Shown: positions 46,505 through 55,897, counted from the first letter of the stretch. The stretch is 64,000 bases of DNA from CAZQRP01 sp964596125 (GCA_964596125.1 CAZQRP010000010.1:1-64000), one strand, 5' to 3'. The notes: generated from the letters alone by a model not told the origin. Numbers and translations are program-made.

Positions 46505-47124
46505 GGTATCAAAAGGACTGGGACACCTACTACCCAGCTATTATCAGTTTCGTTCCACCGGACTCGCATGTCCTTGACGTGGGATGTGGCAGAGGAGGAC
46601 TATTAACCTACCTGAGAGATGAAAAAAACTGTACTGTAAAAGGGCTTGACCTGTCAGATGATGCGGTCAGAGTTTGCAGAGATAAAGGGATTGACGCTTC
46701 TAAATGTGATATAGAGGAAGATACGGTACAGGGCATGTATGACGTGGTCATACTTTCGTCAACGCTGGAAAGCCTGATCGATCCTGTATCTGCTCTCAAT
46801 AAACTTCAGGACAGTTTGAATGAAGGTGGGTGCATTATTATCGGAGTGCCGAACTTTTCGTACCTGATTGCCAGACTTCTCTATCTTAAAGGGAAGAACG
46901 TGAAGTATTTTGGAAACAGTAAAGAAGATAAGAAACTGGGAATTTGGGGGGGCGATGATATTCAGTTTTTTAATAAAGCCACACTCTCCCATTTGCTGGA
47001 ACTATGCGGCTATCGGCCGGTAGAGTGGAGTTACGTAAAATCATCAAGGCTATTCGGACTGAATAGAATCAATCACGCGTTATTCTCTCCGTTCATCGTG
47101 GTCAAAGCCTTGAAAGCTCTCTAA
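46459..47124 (+). CDS. Class I SAM-dependent methyltransferase (MetW-like)
   Basis: Motif I V-L-D-V-G-C-G-R-G-G near residue 39, V-K-G-L-D-L-S near 60 and D-V-V-I-L-S-S-T-L near 95, close to MetW-like/Methyltransf_13 proteins. Length 221. Its ATG overlaps the stop of the deacetylase remnant as ATGA, a relic of tight coupling with an intact deacetylase. Probable target is a sugar of the surface glycan. Confidence 0.8.
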   Translation: MRKKNNLLFDEDKGEWYQKDWDTYYPAIISFVPPDSHVLDVGCGRGGLLTYLRDEKNCTVKGLDLSDDAVRVCRDKGIDASKCDIEEDTVQGMYDVVILSSTLESLIDPVSALNKLQDSLNEGGCIIIGVPNFSYLIARLLYLKGKNVKYFGNSKEDKKLGIWGGDDIQFFNKATLSHLLELCGYRPVEWSYVKSSRLFGLNRINHALFSPFIVVKALKAL

Positions 47125-47248
47125 GGTTTAAATACAAGCGTACACTGGAAAACACCGGTTTCCTGATTCTTCAGACTGACATTCACCGCTCGCGATATCT
47201 GCATGATTCTCTATGACTTTTGCAGCCTGCCATTATGCCGTTTGCAAG

Positions 47249-48727
47249 TTACTCATCCCCGGTATCACTGTCAAATGTATTAAGACGTCGCCATTTCCCA
47301 CTTCCGATTAGTCGTAGTGCTGCTTTCATCAAGTTTATATCCTCGGATGAGAACCCCTTTATCACGAAAAAGACTGCAAAATACAGGACTGCCGCCGAAA
47401 TAATCACTACAGCTAAATTTGACCAGGTGCAAAAGTGGACAAAAACGGCCATAACCAGACAGGCAATCGCAGGTTTGACTATGACTTTATGAAGAGGCAA
47501 TAAATACAGATATTTGGAAACCAGATAGAAATAAGCACCCAAAAGTATCGTTTCAGTTATTATAGTAGCGACGGCTGCACCGATATAACTGAACGACGGA
47601 ATTAAAATCGCATTGAATATAACATTACATACGGCACAACTACCAGCAACAATTGCCATCTGATTTTGCCTGTCCATGGAGATAAGTATATTGGCTAAAA
47701 TTCTATATATAAAGAAGAGCAAAACTTCCCAGGACAGGATTTGAAGCGCGAGCACGGAATTAGTAAATCCTGTCCCGTAAAATACGGTGATAATTCTGTC
47801 CGCAGAAACACTGGCGCCGACAGCTATCGGCAGGCCAAGAATTAATAAATATTTTGCTGATTTCTCATAGGCAACTTTTAAAGAGTCCCTGGATGAGACA
47901 AAAAGCTGAGCAGCCAACGGAAAAACAGCTATGGCAAAGATATTAGGGATCGGTTGTAAGGCCAGAATTAAATTGTAAGCTGCATTATACCAGCCTACCA
48001 CAGCATCACCCTTCATTGCCGAAAGCATGAGTATGTCTATTCTGGTATATATTATGGCTGCTAAAGGAAGGAAGGTTAAAGGAAGAGCGATTTTTATCGC
48101 CTTTTTCCAGAAATCAATGTCGATCTCGAGTTTCAGCCTGGTAAAGCGCCGGTCACATATGAAAAAACTTAATACAAGGTCAACAACACTCCCGATTACA
48201 AAAACACAGGCTATCATAGTGAAGCCATACCCCATAAATATGGCACTCACGCTCAGCGATACAATCACAAACTGGCGGACCACTATTATTATGGCCTGAT
48301 GCTCCATTCTCTCAAACGCGAGGAAGACCATCTTGAACGTATCAGCAAATATGATAAAGACAGTATAAACTCCAAAAATAAGAACGGCAGTCGTAGTGGC
48401 CAACGGATAATCCATTAAGATAATGATAAGTGCTATCAATGCAATTATCATAACGGACATTATGGCTTTCATAATAACAATGTTACCCAGGTACTTGGTG
48501 GCCACGGATTTATCTCGGGCAACATCTCTCACAATCAGTGAATTAAGGCCGGCAGGAATGACAGCAAAAAGCGAAGTAAAGGCGAGAGCAAATGAGTACC
48601 TGCCGAAACTGACATCACCCAATTTGCGGGCAATGAGGATAGTCAGAACTAAAGTCAATAAAGCAGCAATGATATGAGCGGCATACAGGACTGCAGTATT
48701 TTTAACGATAAGCAGGGCTGCTTTCAT
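47249..48727 (-). CDS. Oligosaccharide flippase-family membrane protein (Wzx-like)
   Basis: 492 residues, about 12-14 hydrophobic segments, with the N-terminal A-R-K-L-G-D-V-S-F-G-R-Y-S-F-A pattern of polysaccharide transporters. The C-terminal tail is charged. An AAGG site precedes the ATG on the minus strand. With the flippase at 23 kb there are two in the window; they may serve different lipid-linked glycans or be redundant. Confidence 0.88.
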   Translation of the reverse strand: MKAALLIVKNTAVLYAAHIIAALLTLVLTILIARKLGDVSFGRYSFALAFTSLFAVIPAGLNSLIVRDVARDKSVATKYLGNIVIMKAIMSVMIIALIALIIILMDYPLATTTAVLIFGVYTVFIIFADTFKMVFLAFERMEHQAIIIVVRQFVIVSLSVSAIFMGYGFTMIACVFVIGSVVDLVLSFFICDRRFTRLKLEIDIDFWKKAIKIALPLTFLPLAAIIYTRIDILMLSAMKGDAVVGWYNAAYNLILALQPIPNIFAIAVFPLAAQLFVSSRDSLKVAYEKSAKYLLILGLPIAVGASVSADRIITVFYGTGFTNSVLALQILSWEVLLFFIYRILANILISMDRQNQMAIVAGSCAVCNVIFNAILIPSFSYIGAAVATIITETILLGAYFYLVSKYLYLLPLHKVIVKPAIACLVMAVFVHFCTWSNLAVVIISAAVLYFAVFFVIKGFSSEDINLMKAALRLIGSGKWRRLNTFDSDTGDE

Positions 48728-49026
48728 AATAACCTTATTAAAACCGTCAGCATACTTCTAATAATTAAAATTTAGTCCCAGCATTTTCTGACAATCAAGC
48801 CAGCCCGTTAATATTTTTAACCGAGAATTACCTCTATACAATCATGCCTCAAAATTTGCCGGGCACAACAACGATATATTATAAGCCAACATGCAGCTAA
48901 GGTAAACCGTCTACACTATCTAAAATGAAATATAATTAGCCACTGTCTCTTCCATGGTTGAAACCTTGTAGTAATGAGACGTAATTCATACGGTACTACT
49001 TCATGCGATCTATGACAAAAGTGCTA
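48728..49026. other. Intergenic region between the second flippase and the cys operon
   Basis: No gene seen. The 15-base string AATGAAATATAATTA occurs at 48924-48938 and again at 49043-49057, where it forms the -10 region of the cys-operon promoter. The first copy has no matching -35. Confidence 0.5.
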
Positions 49027-49055
49027 TTGACATATAATCTTTAATGAAATATAAT
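49027..49055 (+). promoter_or_regulatory. Perfect-consensus sigma70 promoter of the cys operon
   Basis: TTGACA (49027-49032), exactly 17 bases, TATAAT (49050-49055). Transcription would begin near 49062, 44 bases before the first ATG, which has AGGAGGT at 49093-49099. This is the strongest promoter match in the window. Confidence 0.8.
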
Positions 49056-49105
49056 TACAAACTATACACTTTTTTTGACTAAGCAAAATTTCCAGGAGGT
49101 AAACG

Positions 49106-49330
49106 ATGAGTGAGGAGGAGAAAAAATTTACCACAGTCTCTATACCAACACCACTATTCAAGAAAGTTGAGGAGCGAATCAAGGGCACAGGCTTTACCTC
49201 CGTGTCAAGCTATGTTGCCTATGTATTGAGAGAAGTTATCAGTGAAGAAGAGGACGAACTGGAGCCTTTCAGCAAGGAAGATGAAGAGAGGGTTAAAGAC
49301 AGGCTGCGGGCACTAGGATATTTAGATTAA
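49106..49330 (+). CDS. Small RHH-like (CopG-type) protein, first gene of the cys operon
   Basis: 74 residues. K-F-T-T-V-S-I-P-T-P-L-F-K-K-V looks like the beta strand and first helix of a ribbon-helix-helix protein, followed by S-V-S-S-Y-V-A-Y-V-L-R-E-V for the second helix. The acidic C-terminal third ends in R-L-R-A-L-G-Y-L-D, a tail also seen at the end of the neighbouring CysD. Preceded by an ideal AGGAGGT. It could be an autoregulator of the operon, or a partner protein for the enzyme; direct DNA binding is not shown by sequence alone. Confidence 0.75.
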   Translation: MSEEEKKFTTVSIPTPLFKKVEERIKGTGFTSVSSYVAYVLREVISEEEDELEPFSKEDEERVKDRLRALGYLD

Positions 49331-49354
49331 ATACTAAATAAAGGGGTAACACAA

Positions 49355-50155
49355 TTGCTGGAATTAAAAGACCTGGAAAATAAAAGTCTATATATACTCA
49401 GAGAAGCATATGCTGAGTTCAAGAAGCCGGCTGTCCTGTGGAGCACAGGAAAGGACAGCACGGTTACTCTCTGGCTGTGCAGAAAAGCCTTCTTCGGAAA
49501 AATCCCATTCCCGGTAATCCACATCGACACTACCTATAAATTTAAACAGATGTATACATTCAGAGACAATCTAGCCAGGGAATTGGGAATGGACCTGATA
49601 GTAGCCAGGAATGAAGACGCAATCGATAAGAAGGTAGGCCCTGCTGATGGGCATTTTGAATGCTGCACCCGACTTAAAACAGAGGCATTAATGAAATGCC
49701 TGAATGAATACGGCTTTGATGCTTTGATTCTATCAATACGAAGGGATGAGCACGGGATACGTGCGAAGGAGAGATATTTCTCGCCACGTGATAGTGAGTT
49801 CAAATGGAACTATAAAGACCAACCTCTCGAGATGTGGGACCAGTACCAGAGTATAACCGAGGATAAGACCCATACCAGAGTACATCCTATTCTCCACTGG
49901 AGAGAGTTAGACGTCTGGGAATACGTCAAACAGGAGAATATACCGGTGAACCAGATGTACTTCGCCAAAGAAGGCCAAAGGTATCGGAGCCTGGGATGTG
50001 AGCCGTGCACTGCCACAATCAGTTCACATGCCTCGACCATAGAAGAAGTAGTGGAGGAATTAAAAGAGACAAAGATAGCGGAGAGGTCTGGCAGGGCACA
50101 GGATAAAGAAAAATCCTTTACCATGCAGAAATTACGGGCTCTTGGATACATGTAG
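49355..50155 (+). CDS. cysD: Sulfate adenylyltransferase subunit 2 (CysD) / PAPS-reductase-family protein
   Basis: PP-loop ATPase: L-W-S-T-G-K-D-S (residues 28-35) binds ATP. It then follows CysD closely (H-I-D-T-T-Y-K-F, I-R-R-D-E-H-G-I-R-A-K-E-R near residue 130, L-H-W-R-E-L-D-V-W-E-Y near 175, R-Y-R-S-L-G-C-E-P-C-T near 210). With CysN it converts sulfate and ATP to adenylyl sulfate. At 266 residues it is somewhat shorter than E. coli CysD. Start TTG 49355 follows an AAGGGGT site. The protein ends in K-L-R-A-L-G-Y-M, resembling the end of the preceding RHH protein. Confidence 0.9.
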   Translation: MLELKDLENKSLYILREAYAEFKKPAVLWSTGKDSTVTLWLCRKAFFGKIPFPVIHIDTTYKFKQMYTFRDNLARELGMDLIVARNEDAIDKKVGPADGHFECCTRLKTEALMKCLNEYGFDALILSIRRDEHGIRAKERYFSPRDSEFKWNYKDQPLEMWDQYQSITEDKTHTRVHPILHWRELDVWEYVKQENIPVNQMYFAKEGQRYRSLGCEPCTATISSHASTIEEVVEELKETKIAERSGRAQDKEKSFTMQKLRALGYM

Positions 50156-50311
50156 GTTAGATAGTAAAGCAAAAATCAAATGATGTGACTGAAAAGGCTG
50201 GCATTTTTATTTTGAATTTTCTCAACTCTGAACAGTTTAAAAAGCATCATTACCTTTTTTCTTATGATGTCAATCTTTTCATTTCAAAACTTCAATTTCT
50301 AGGGGCATAAA

Positions 50312-51517
50312 ATGAATGTAAACGTTGTCATTATCGGACATGTCGATCACGGTAAATCGACGTTAGTGGGCAGACTGCTCTATGACTCTGACAGTATCAC
50401 AGAGGGACGAGTGGCTGAGATACAGAGATTAGCCGAGGAATTTAAGAAAAGGTTTGAATTCGCCTATTTTATCGATTCATTCGATGATGAATTGAAGGAA
50501 GAAAGGACCATCGATACTACCGGAGTCATGTTCAAAGGCAAACATCTCTATACCGTTACTGATGTACCCGGTCATAAAGAATTCATTAAAAATATGCTGA
50601 CCGGTGCGTCTCATGCCGACATTGCGGTCCTTGTTGTAGCCGCCGAGGAAGGTATCAAAGAACAAACCGGCAGACATGCTTTTTTGATACATATGCTGGG
50701 AATAAAGCAACTCTTTGTTGTGGTAAACAAGATGGATGCAGTTGATTACAGTGAAAAGGTTTTCCAGCATATTAAGAACGAGGTTACTCAACTTTTGGGC
50801 TCACTCGGGTATCACAATGTGGACTTTATTCCCGGATCAGCAATGGAAGGCGACAATATTTATAAAAGATCGCAGCGAATGCCCTGGTATCATGGCCCCA
50901 CATTAATAGAAGTACTGGATGACGTAACAATCCGCAAGGAAATCAAGCCGCTTAGATTTGTCGTTCAGGATAGTTACACAGTTGACTCTGAGAAAGTCTT
51001 CGTGGGAAGGGTTGAATCAGGAACATTACAAAAGGGTGATAAGGTGGTTTTCCAGCCTTCCGGAGTAAAGGGTAAAATCGAAAAGATAAAGATATTCCAG
51101 GGCGAGTTGGAAAAAGCGGATGCAGGAGATAGCATCGGGATCGTCACCGATTGCATGCCGGAACGTGGAGACGTCTGCGGTCTATTAAGAACTCCCCCAG
51201 CAGCCACAACAGAATTCATTGGCGAAGCTGTTTTACTGGACAATAGTCTGAAGACGGGAGAGGTTGTTGAACTGCGCTGCGGTACTAAAAGAGTAAAATG
51301 CACCATAAAAAAAATACGAGAAAAATTGAACTCGGAGACCGGGGAAGTAATCGACCAGCATCCCGCATATATAAACGAGCACGAGGCAGCTACTATAATC
51401 TTTGCCAGCGATCCTCTGGTAGTGGAAAAATTCTCTGATATACCTGAGTTGGGCAGGTTTGTCCTGGTACGTGATAAAAACATCGCCGCAGGTATAGTTC
51501 TGGAAGCACAAGCATGA
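50312..51517 (+). CDS. cysN: Sulfate adenylyltransferase subunit 1, GTPase (CysN)
   Basis: Elongation-factor-like GTPase: G-H-V-D-H-G-K-S-T (9-17), E-R-T-I-D-T-T near residue 68, D-V-P-G-H-K-E-F near 85 and N-K-M-D near 140. Two beta-barrel domains complete 401 residues. It lacks a C-terminal APS kinase domain, so it is CysN rather than CysNC, and no cysC is visible in the window. It couples GTP hydrolysis to APS formation with CysD. The product could feed sulfite production for the sulfoquinovose synthase homologue, or PAPS for sulfation. It overlaps the next gene by 4 bp. Confidence 0.92.
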   Translation: MNVNVVIIGHVDHGKSTLVGRLLYDSDSITEGRVAEIQRLAEEFKKRFEFAYFIDSFDDELKEERTIDTTGVMFKGKHLYTVTDVPGHKEFIKNMLTGASHADIAVLVVAAEEGIKEQTGRHAFLIHMLGIKQLFVVVNKMDAVDYSEKVFQHIKNEVTQLLGSLGYHNVDFIPGSAMEGDNIYKRSQRMPWYHGPTLIEVLDDVTIRKEIKPLRFVVQDSYTVDSEKVFVGRVESGTLQKGDKVVFQPSGVKGKIEKIKIFQGELEKADAGDSIGIVTDCMPERGDVCGLLRTPPAATTEFIGEAVLLDNSLKTGEVVELRCGTKRVKCTIKKIREKLNSETGEVIDQHPAYINEHEAATIIFASDPLVVEKFSDIPELGRFVLVRDKNIAAGIVLEAQA

Positions 51518-52293
51518 TTTTCGTCTTGGGTATAGATGCCGCAACCTGGACGGTAGTAAAACCAAACCTGGACAAGCTTGAAAATTTCCGGTGGCTCTGT
51601 GACAGGGGTAAGAGCAAAGAGCTTGTACTCAGAGAGAAACCATTATCTCCCTCAGTATGGTGTGGTATGTTTTGCGGCAAATCTCCGCACGAACATGGGC
51701 ATGAAAGTTTTGTCGTCGATGGAAATATTGTCAAACGCGAAGATATAAAGGTAGACTTCATCTGGGACATAGTGCACCATAAAGGAAAAGAAGCGAAGGT
51801 ACTGAACGTACCATTCATAATACCACCATACTGCTTTGGAGTTACGTTTAAACCTATAGGTTTTGGACTCCCCACCAATGAAAAAGAATGGCAGCAGGAG
51901 CTGGAAATAGTCAGCGAGAAGACAAAAGAGCTGCTCGCACAGAAGCCAGACCTGCTAATCTCAGTTTATACATTCCTGGATCGAGTCCAGCATTTCCACT
52001 GGGGTGAAGACTGTGTATTGGAATGGTATCAGAAGCTCGATCGCAAAATTGGAGAGGTAGTGATCGATACCGGTTTTTTAAATGATAAGGCCAATTCTCT
52101 CATCGTAATCTCCGATCACGGTTTCTGTTCGTTCGGCGAGGCTAAAATACAAACGCTGCCCAGAGAAACCGAGCAGGGTACGCTAAAGGGTGACCACCAT
52201 GAAAATGCTCTGTTAATAAGTGTAAATGTTAATGACGAAATAGATAGCCCCCAGGATGTATTTCTAGCCATTAGAAATAAAATCCTTGGCTAG
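51514..52293 (+). CDS. Alkaline phosphatase superfamily protein, short form
   Basis: A compact 259-residue member: I-F-V-L-G-I-D-A-A-T-W supplies the first Asp, P-L-S-P-S-V-W-C-G-M-F near residue 44 the likely Ser nucleophile, V-I-S-D-H-G-F near residue 205 the Asp-His pair, and G-D-H-H-E-N-A near 229 the last His. No signal peptide. Its ATGA overlap with cysN puts it in the sulfate-activation operon. Candidate roles are hydrolysis of a nucleotide by-product or transfer/hydrolysis of a phosphate or sulfate ester; neither can be settled from sequence. It is a shorter relative of the enzyme at 21.4 kb. Confidence 0.75.
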   Translation: MIFVLGIDAATWTVVKPNLDKLENFRWLCDRGKSKELVLREKPLSPSVWCGMFCGKSPHEHGHESFVVDGNIVKREDIKVDFIWDIVHHKGKEAKVLNVPFIIPPYCFGVTFKPIGFGLPTNEKEWQQELEIVSEKTKELLAQKPDLLISVYTFLDRVQHFHWGEDCVLEWYQKLDRKIGEVVIDTGFLNDKANSLIVISDHGFCSFGEAKIQTLPRETEQGTLKGDHHENALLISVNVNDEIDSPQDVFLAIRNKILG

Positions 52294-52409
52294 CATGAAA
52301 TGTAACTACCAGATACCAGGATTATGTCAAATACAGACAGGGGTTTGGTAACCTACCGGTACTATGCGAGGCACAATCTTCTAAACAGGGCCTGATAGTT
52401 CAATCATTA

Positions 52410-55400
52410 TTAATGTGTTGTCAACCTCAGTACTTCACCATAGCTGTCGCCATTACCCGATGCCCTGGCTTTATAGTAATAGGTAGAACTTGGCGACAGG
52501 TCAGACAATCTAATACTAAAGAATCCCGTAGAGTTCCTTAATTCTGTAGTTGTCTCACCGTCAGTACAGCTACTGGTAGTCCCATATACGAATGAAACAG
52601 TGACTTCCTGTGCCGTACCAAGGTCGGACAGCTCACCATTTACCACTGCGGTTGTATCGGTAATGTCGCTCGCTCTAAGAGTAAACACCGTTGGGGCCGG
52701 GCCAGTTGTGGTAAATGTCCGCCTCATTCTACTATAACTCTCGCCATCACCAACTGCCTTAGCTCTGTAGTAATATGTAGTATTTGGTAGCAAATTAGAC
52801 AGGTTGATTTCAAACAGCCCTTTTGCGTTCTTTACCTGTTTGCTGGTCTCACCATCATTACAAGCTCTTGTTGTCCCGTATACGAAAGAAACCGTAACTT
52901 CCGCTGCCGTGCCAAGGTCTATCAGATCACCCTTCAATACGGCTGAAGTATCAGTAATATCACCAGCCCTGAGACTGTCAATCGTTGGCGCCGGGCCGGT
53001 AGTTATGAAGCTCTTTACTTTCCCATAACTGATTTGTTCACCTGCTGCTTTAGCTTTGTAGTAGTACGTTGTATTCGGTGACAAATCAGATACAGTGAGT
53101 TCGAAGCTACCCTTTGAATCCACTATTTTCGGACTGGTTTCCCCATCCTTACAACCTTCCGAAGTCCCATACAAGAAGGAAACAGACACCTTGTCGGACC
53201 CGCCAAGATCACCCAAGCTGCCTACCAATGTAGCTGAACTATCGGTAATTTTTTCGGCTGTAACAGTATCTACGCTCACTAATCTAAATTCAAAAATTTT
53301 CACCAGCGGTACCTTGCCGGAACCGGGTCGCACTTTGGAATCTCCTGAACTGTAAATCAGCTTATAATGCTCCAGGGGCTCAAGAGGAACGGGGCTGGTA
53401 AACGGATCATTACTTACTATTCTATATCTGGCTGACCCCTGCTCAGCAACATAGCTGGCGGCCTGCTTGTAGCCGGGAAACGACTTCGAACTGGTAATCT
53501 CTTTATAAGGCACGCCTTCAAGGCTTACCTTGTCCTCATACGATATCACGGTTGTCCTCTCCGGAACCACCTTCTCGCCGTTAAAGTTATATAATCGAAC
53601 AGCCAGTGAACGATAATATTCCGGGTAAAAAAGATAGTCTATCACCGTTTTGCCATCTTGCCGCTGAACGTACACATCAAAAAATTCTTCCATGCTGCTG
53701 CCACCGTAGGTGGCTATCGCATAATATTTGTTGCTGTACAAATCAACTACAGCCGTATCATAGTCGATAATCACGTATTTTGAGTTTAACTTATGAGCTA
53801 TTTTATCGGCTGAGGCTTCATCCTGAGCAATGAAATACTCAGCTATCTTGCGTCTATTTCCACCGCCTGGATTGCAATTCGGTATTCGTTTTCCCTGGCG
53901 TACAATCCAGTAGCCATAGTCCCACCAGGCTGCCACCCCATACGCAGTATCGGGATAGCTATAGTTCTCACCAGGCCGACGTGGTTCATAAATCCCGTAG
54001 TAATACTCCGCATCACCAAACGGCTCAGGAGTGTTATCTCGCATCCAGTAAAGCGATTCGCACCAGGCATCACTGGGCGCATAAGCAGCATGCACCACAG
54101 CAGGAGATTTAATAGCCAACTCGAAGTTCGGGAAAAAGCTCAAGAAAAAGACAATTATTGCTCCAATGGCTATACCCCAGTTGCCGGCGATACTACCGGA
54201 ATCAATCCTTCGATCTTTTTTCCGCCTGGCTTTCTTTTTTACCTTCACAGGTACTTCCGCTTTCTCAACCGTACTTTTTTTGAAACCGGCGAAATATAAA
54301 ATAAGCCAGGAAAAGTAACCCGTAAGCAAAGCTACATTAACAGCATAATAATAGGCAAAACGGCGCATTGACAGGGTTACGATCAGTATTATCAAGCTCC
54401 AGATGACAAGTAGTGTTTTGTCTGCCTCACCCTTCTTCACAATAAAATATACCAGTATACCCACCGCAGCCAGGCTAAGGAAAAGCCCCGTATTGAAGTT
54501 GCCCCAGGCAACGGAAAGCGAGAATTGACCGCCGGGAAAGAGTAGACGTTGTGCTTCGATAGTGGTCAGCCCGGCGCCGGTCGGATTAATCCAACCGAAC
54601 ATAGCAACTATCGATTTTAAGAGCGATGGATTAATGAAGTATAAGCCAGCCAGTCCAATTAAACCAAGTCCAACCAAGGTCAACGGAAAATAAACCGGTT
54701 TTGATGCACGGTCTGACATGAGCCTGGAAATAACGCTCAGGACTGGTGGTGTGAGCAGAGCGATAACCAGGGCAGCCAGGTAAGACGCCCTGTGTGGAAA
54801 CGGTAAAGATACTGCCAGGGCAATCAGAAATACTATGACTCCGATTAAGCACAGGTAGGTGGTATCTTGCCCCCTCAGATGATCGATCATAAACTGAATC
54901 ACAAAATAAACAAAGAGGATAAAGATAAAGAGCAAACCTCCTGACCAGGTGAGAAGATACATGCCGAGAAAAATGCCGGCCAGTAAGCTATAGACAAGTG
55001 GCCTGATAACAATTGCGCCATCCCAATATCTTAAATGGTTGTAAGTAAATTGTCTTTGTCTGGCAATTTTCATTGCCAGAATAAAGAACAACATAGCGAT
55101 GGTAGTGAAGAGCACCTCAGCGCTATGATGGTCGGCGCGACCGAGTATTGATCTACCCAGAAACTCACCCGGCGAAATGGCGATTAATCCCGCAGCAATC
55201 ACCCCGGCCAGGCGGTTGAACAGCTCTTTACCGATGAAATATACAGGAATAACCGTTAATGCGCCAAGGACAGCGGGAAAATAAACGCCAATTACATCAA
55301 CCGTATGCTGGCTCGGGGAACCCAGACCGATAAGCCAGATGATACCTGCCAGCAGATAGTCGAAAAATCTGTGTGCACTATCTACCCCCATTCCACCGGG

Positions 55401-55622
55401 AAAAAGCAGATAGGGATCAAAAGAGTTAAGCTTAGGAAAATTGTGGACCAGGTTATCAACGATGCGCATGTGAAAAGAAGCATCGGTACCGGTAAACTTA
55501 ATCCAGTCACCGGTAAAGACCTGATCATAGGGCAACACAATCCGGATAACCAGGGCAACAATTAAGAACAGGGCTACAACTATTCCAGCCATGAGGCCCG
55601 TCGGGAATTTGCTCTCGTTCAT
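52410..55622 (-). CDS. aglB: STT3/AglB-type oligosaccharyltransferase with three C-terminal Fn3-like domains
   Basis: 1070 residues. The N-terminal ~510 form a multi-pass membrane domain with a first-loop G-T-D-A-S-F-H-M-R (D47, catalytic metal site), G-R-A-D-H-H-S-A-E near residue 160, and L-L-T-W-S-G-G. The soluble domain carries the hallmark W-W-D-Y-G at 566-570. Unlike AglB or STT3 it then continues with three ~90-residue Fn3-like domains (~795-1070), each with D-I-T-D-T/S-S-A and N-T-T-Y-Y-Y-(K/R)-A. STT3 enzymes transfer lipid-linked glycans to Asn in N-x-S/T. The Fn3 tail probably faces outside. The ATG at 55622 lacks a clear ribosome binding site. This is the key gene for calling N-glycosylation here. 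Confidence 0.9.
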   Translation of the reverse strand: MNESKFPTGLMAGIVVALFLIVALVIRIVLPYDQVFTGDWIKFTGTDASFHMRIVDNLVHNFPKLNSFDPYLLFPGGMGVDSAHRFFDYLLAGIIWLIGLGSPSQHTVDVIGVYFPAVLGALTVIPVYFIGKELFNRLAGVIAAGLIAISPGEFLGRSILGRADHHSAEVLFTTIAMLFFILAMKIARQRQFTYNHLRYWDGAIVIRPLVYSLLAGIFLGMYLLTWSGGLLFIFILFVYFVIQFMIDHLRGQDTTYLCLIGVIVFLIALAVSLPFPHRASYLAALVIALLTPPVLSVISRLMSDRASKPVYFPLTLVGLGLIGLAGLYFINPSLLKSIVAMFGWINPTGAGLTTIEAQRLLFPGGQFSLSVAWGNFNTGLFLSLAAVGILVYFIVKKGEADKTLLVIWSLIILIVTLSMRRFAYYYAVNVALLTGYFSWLILYFAGFKKSTVEKAEVPVKVKKKARRKKDRRIDSGSIAGNWGIAIGAIIVFFLSFFPNFELAIKSPAVVHAAYAPSDAWCESLYWMRDNTPEPFGDAEYYYGIYEPRRPGENYSYPDTAYGVAAWWDYGYWIVRQGKRIPNCNPGGGNRRKIAEYFIAQDEASADKIAHKLNSKYVIIDYDTAVVDLYSNKYYAIATYGGSSMEEFFDVYVQRQDGKTVIDYLFYPEYYRSLAVRLYNFNGEKVVPERTTVISYEDKVSLEGVPYKEITSSKSFPGYKQAASYVAEQGSARYRIVSNDPFTSPVPLEPLEHYKLIYSSGDSKVRPGSGKVPLVKIFEFRLVSVDTVTAEKITDSSATLVGSLGDLGGSDKVSVSFLYGTSEGCKDGETSPKIVDSKGSFELTVSDLSPNTTYYYKAKAAGEQISYGKVKSFITTGPAPTIDSLRAGDITDTSAVLKGDLIDLGTAAEVTVSFVYGTTRACNDGETSKQVKNAKGLFEINLSNLLPNTTYYYRAKAVGDGESYSRMRRTFTTTGPAPTVFTLRASDITDTTAVVNGELSDLGTAQEVTVSFVYGTTSSCTDGETTTELRNSTGFFSIRLSDLSPSSTYYYKARASGNGDSYGEVLRLTTH

Positions 55623-55785
55623 TTCACTAGCTCGTCACTCTATGCGATGGCTCCACCCAGTAAGGTAAATAGTAACGGTTATCAAGAGCGGAAACAAAGA
55701 AGTTAATGAATAACGTAACGACTTCCGGATAACTGCCATCGCTTTTACTAAAATACTACCTCAATAGTCCAGTGTTATGGTCAAC

Positions 55786-55805
55786 TAATAAGAATAATCT
55801 TATTA
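55786..55805. repeat. 8-bp perfect hairpin between STT3 and tRNA-Glu
   Basis: TAATAAGA-ATAA-TCTTATTA. AT-rich, no T-tract of note; lies in the otherwise featureless 275-bp gap 55623-55897. It might be a weak processing or termination signal for the minus-strand tRNA transcript. Confidence 0.35.
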
Positions 55806-55897
55806 CTAATTATAAAAGATGTAGTGGACAAGGCAATTTTAGAAATTAATTTTCCTCAACAATACAGCTTCTAATAAAGGAATAAAAAGGGGGAAAG

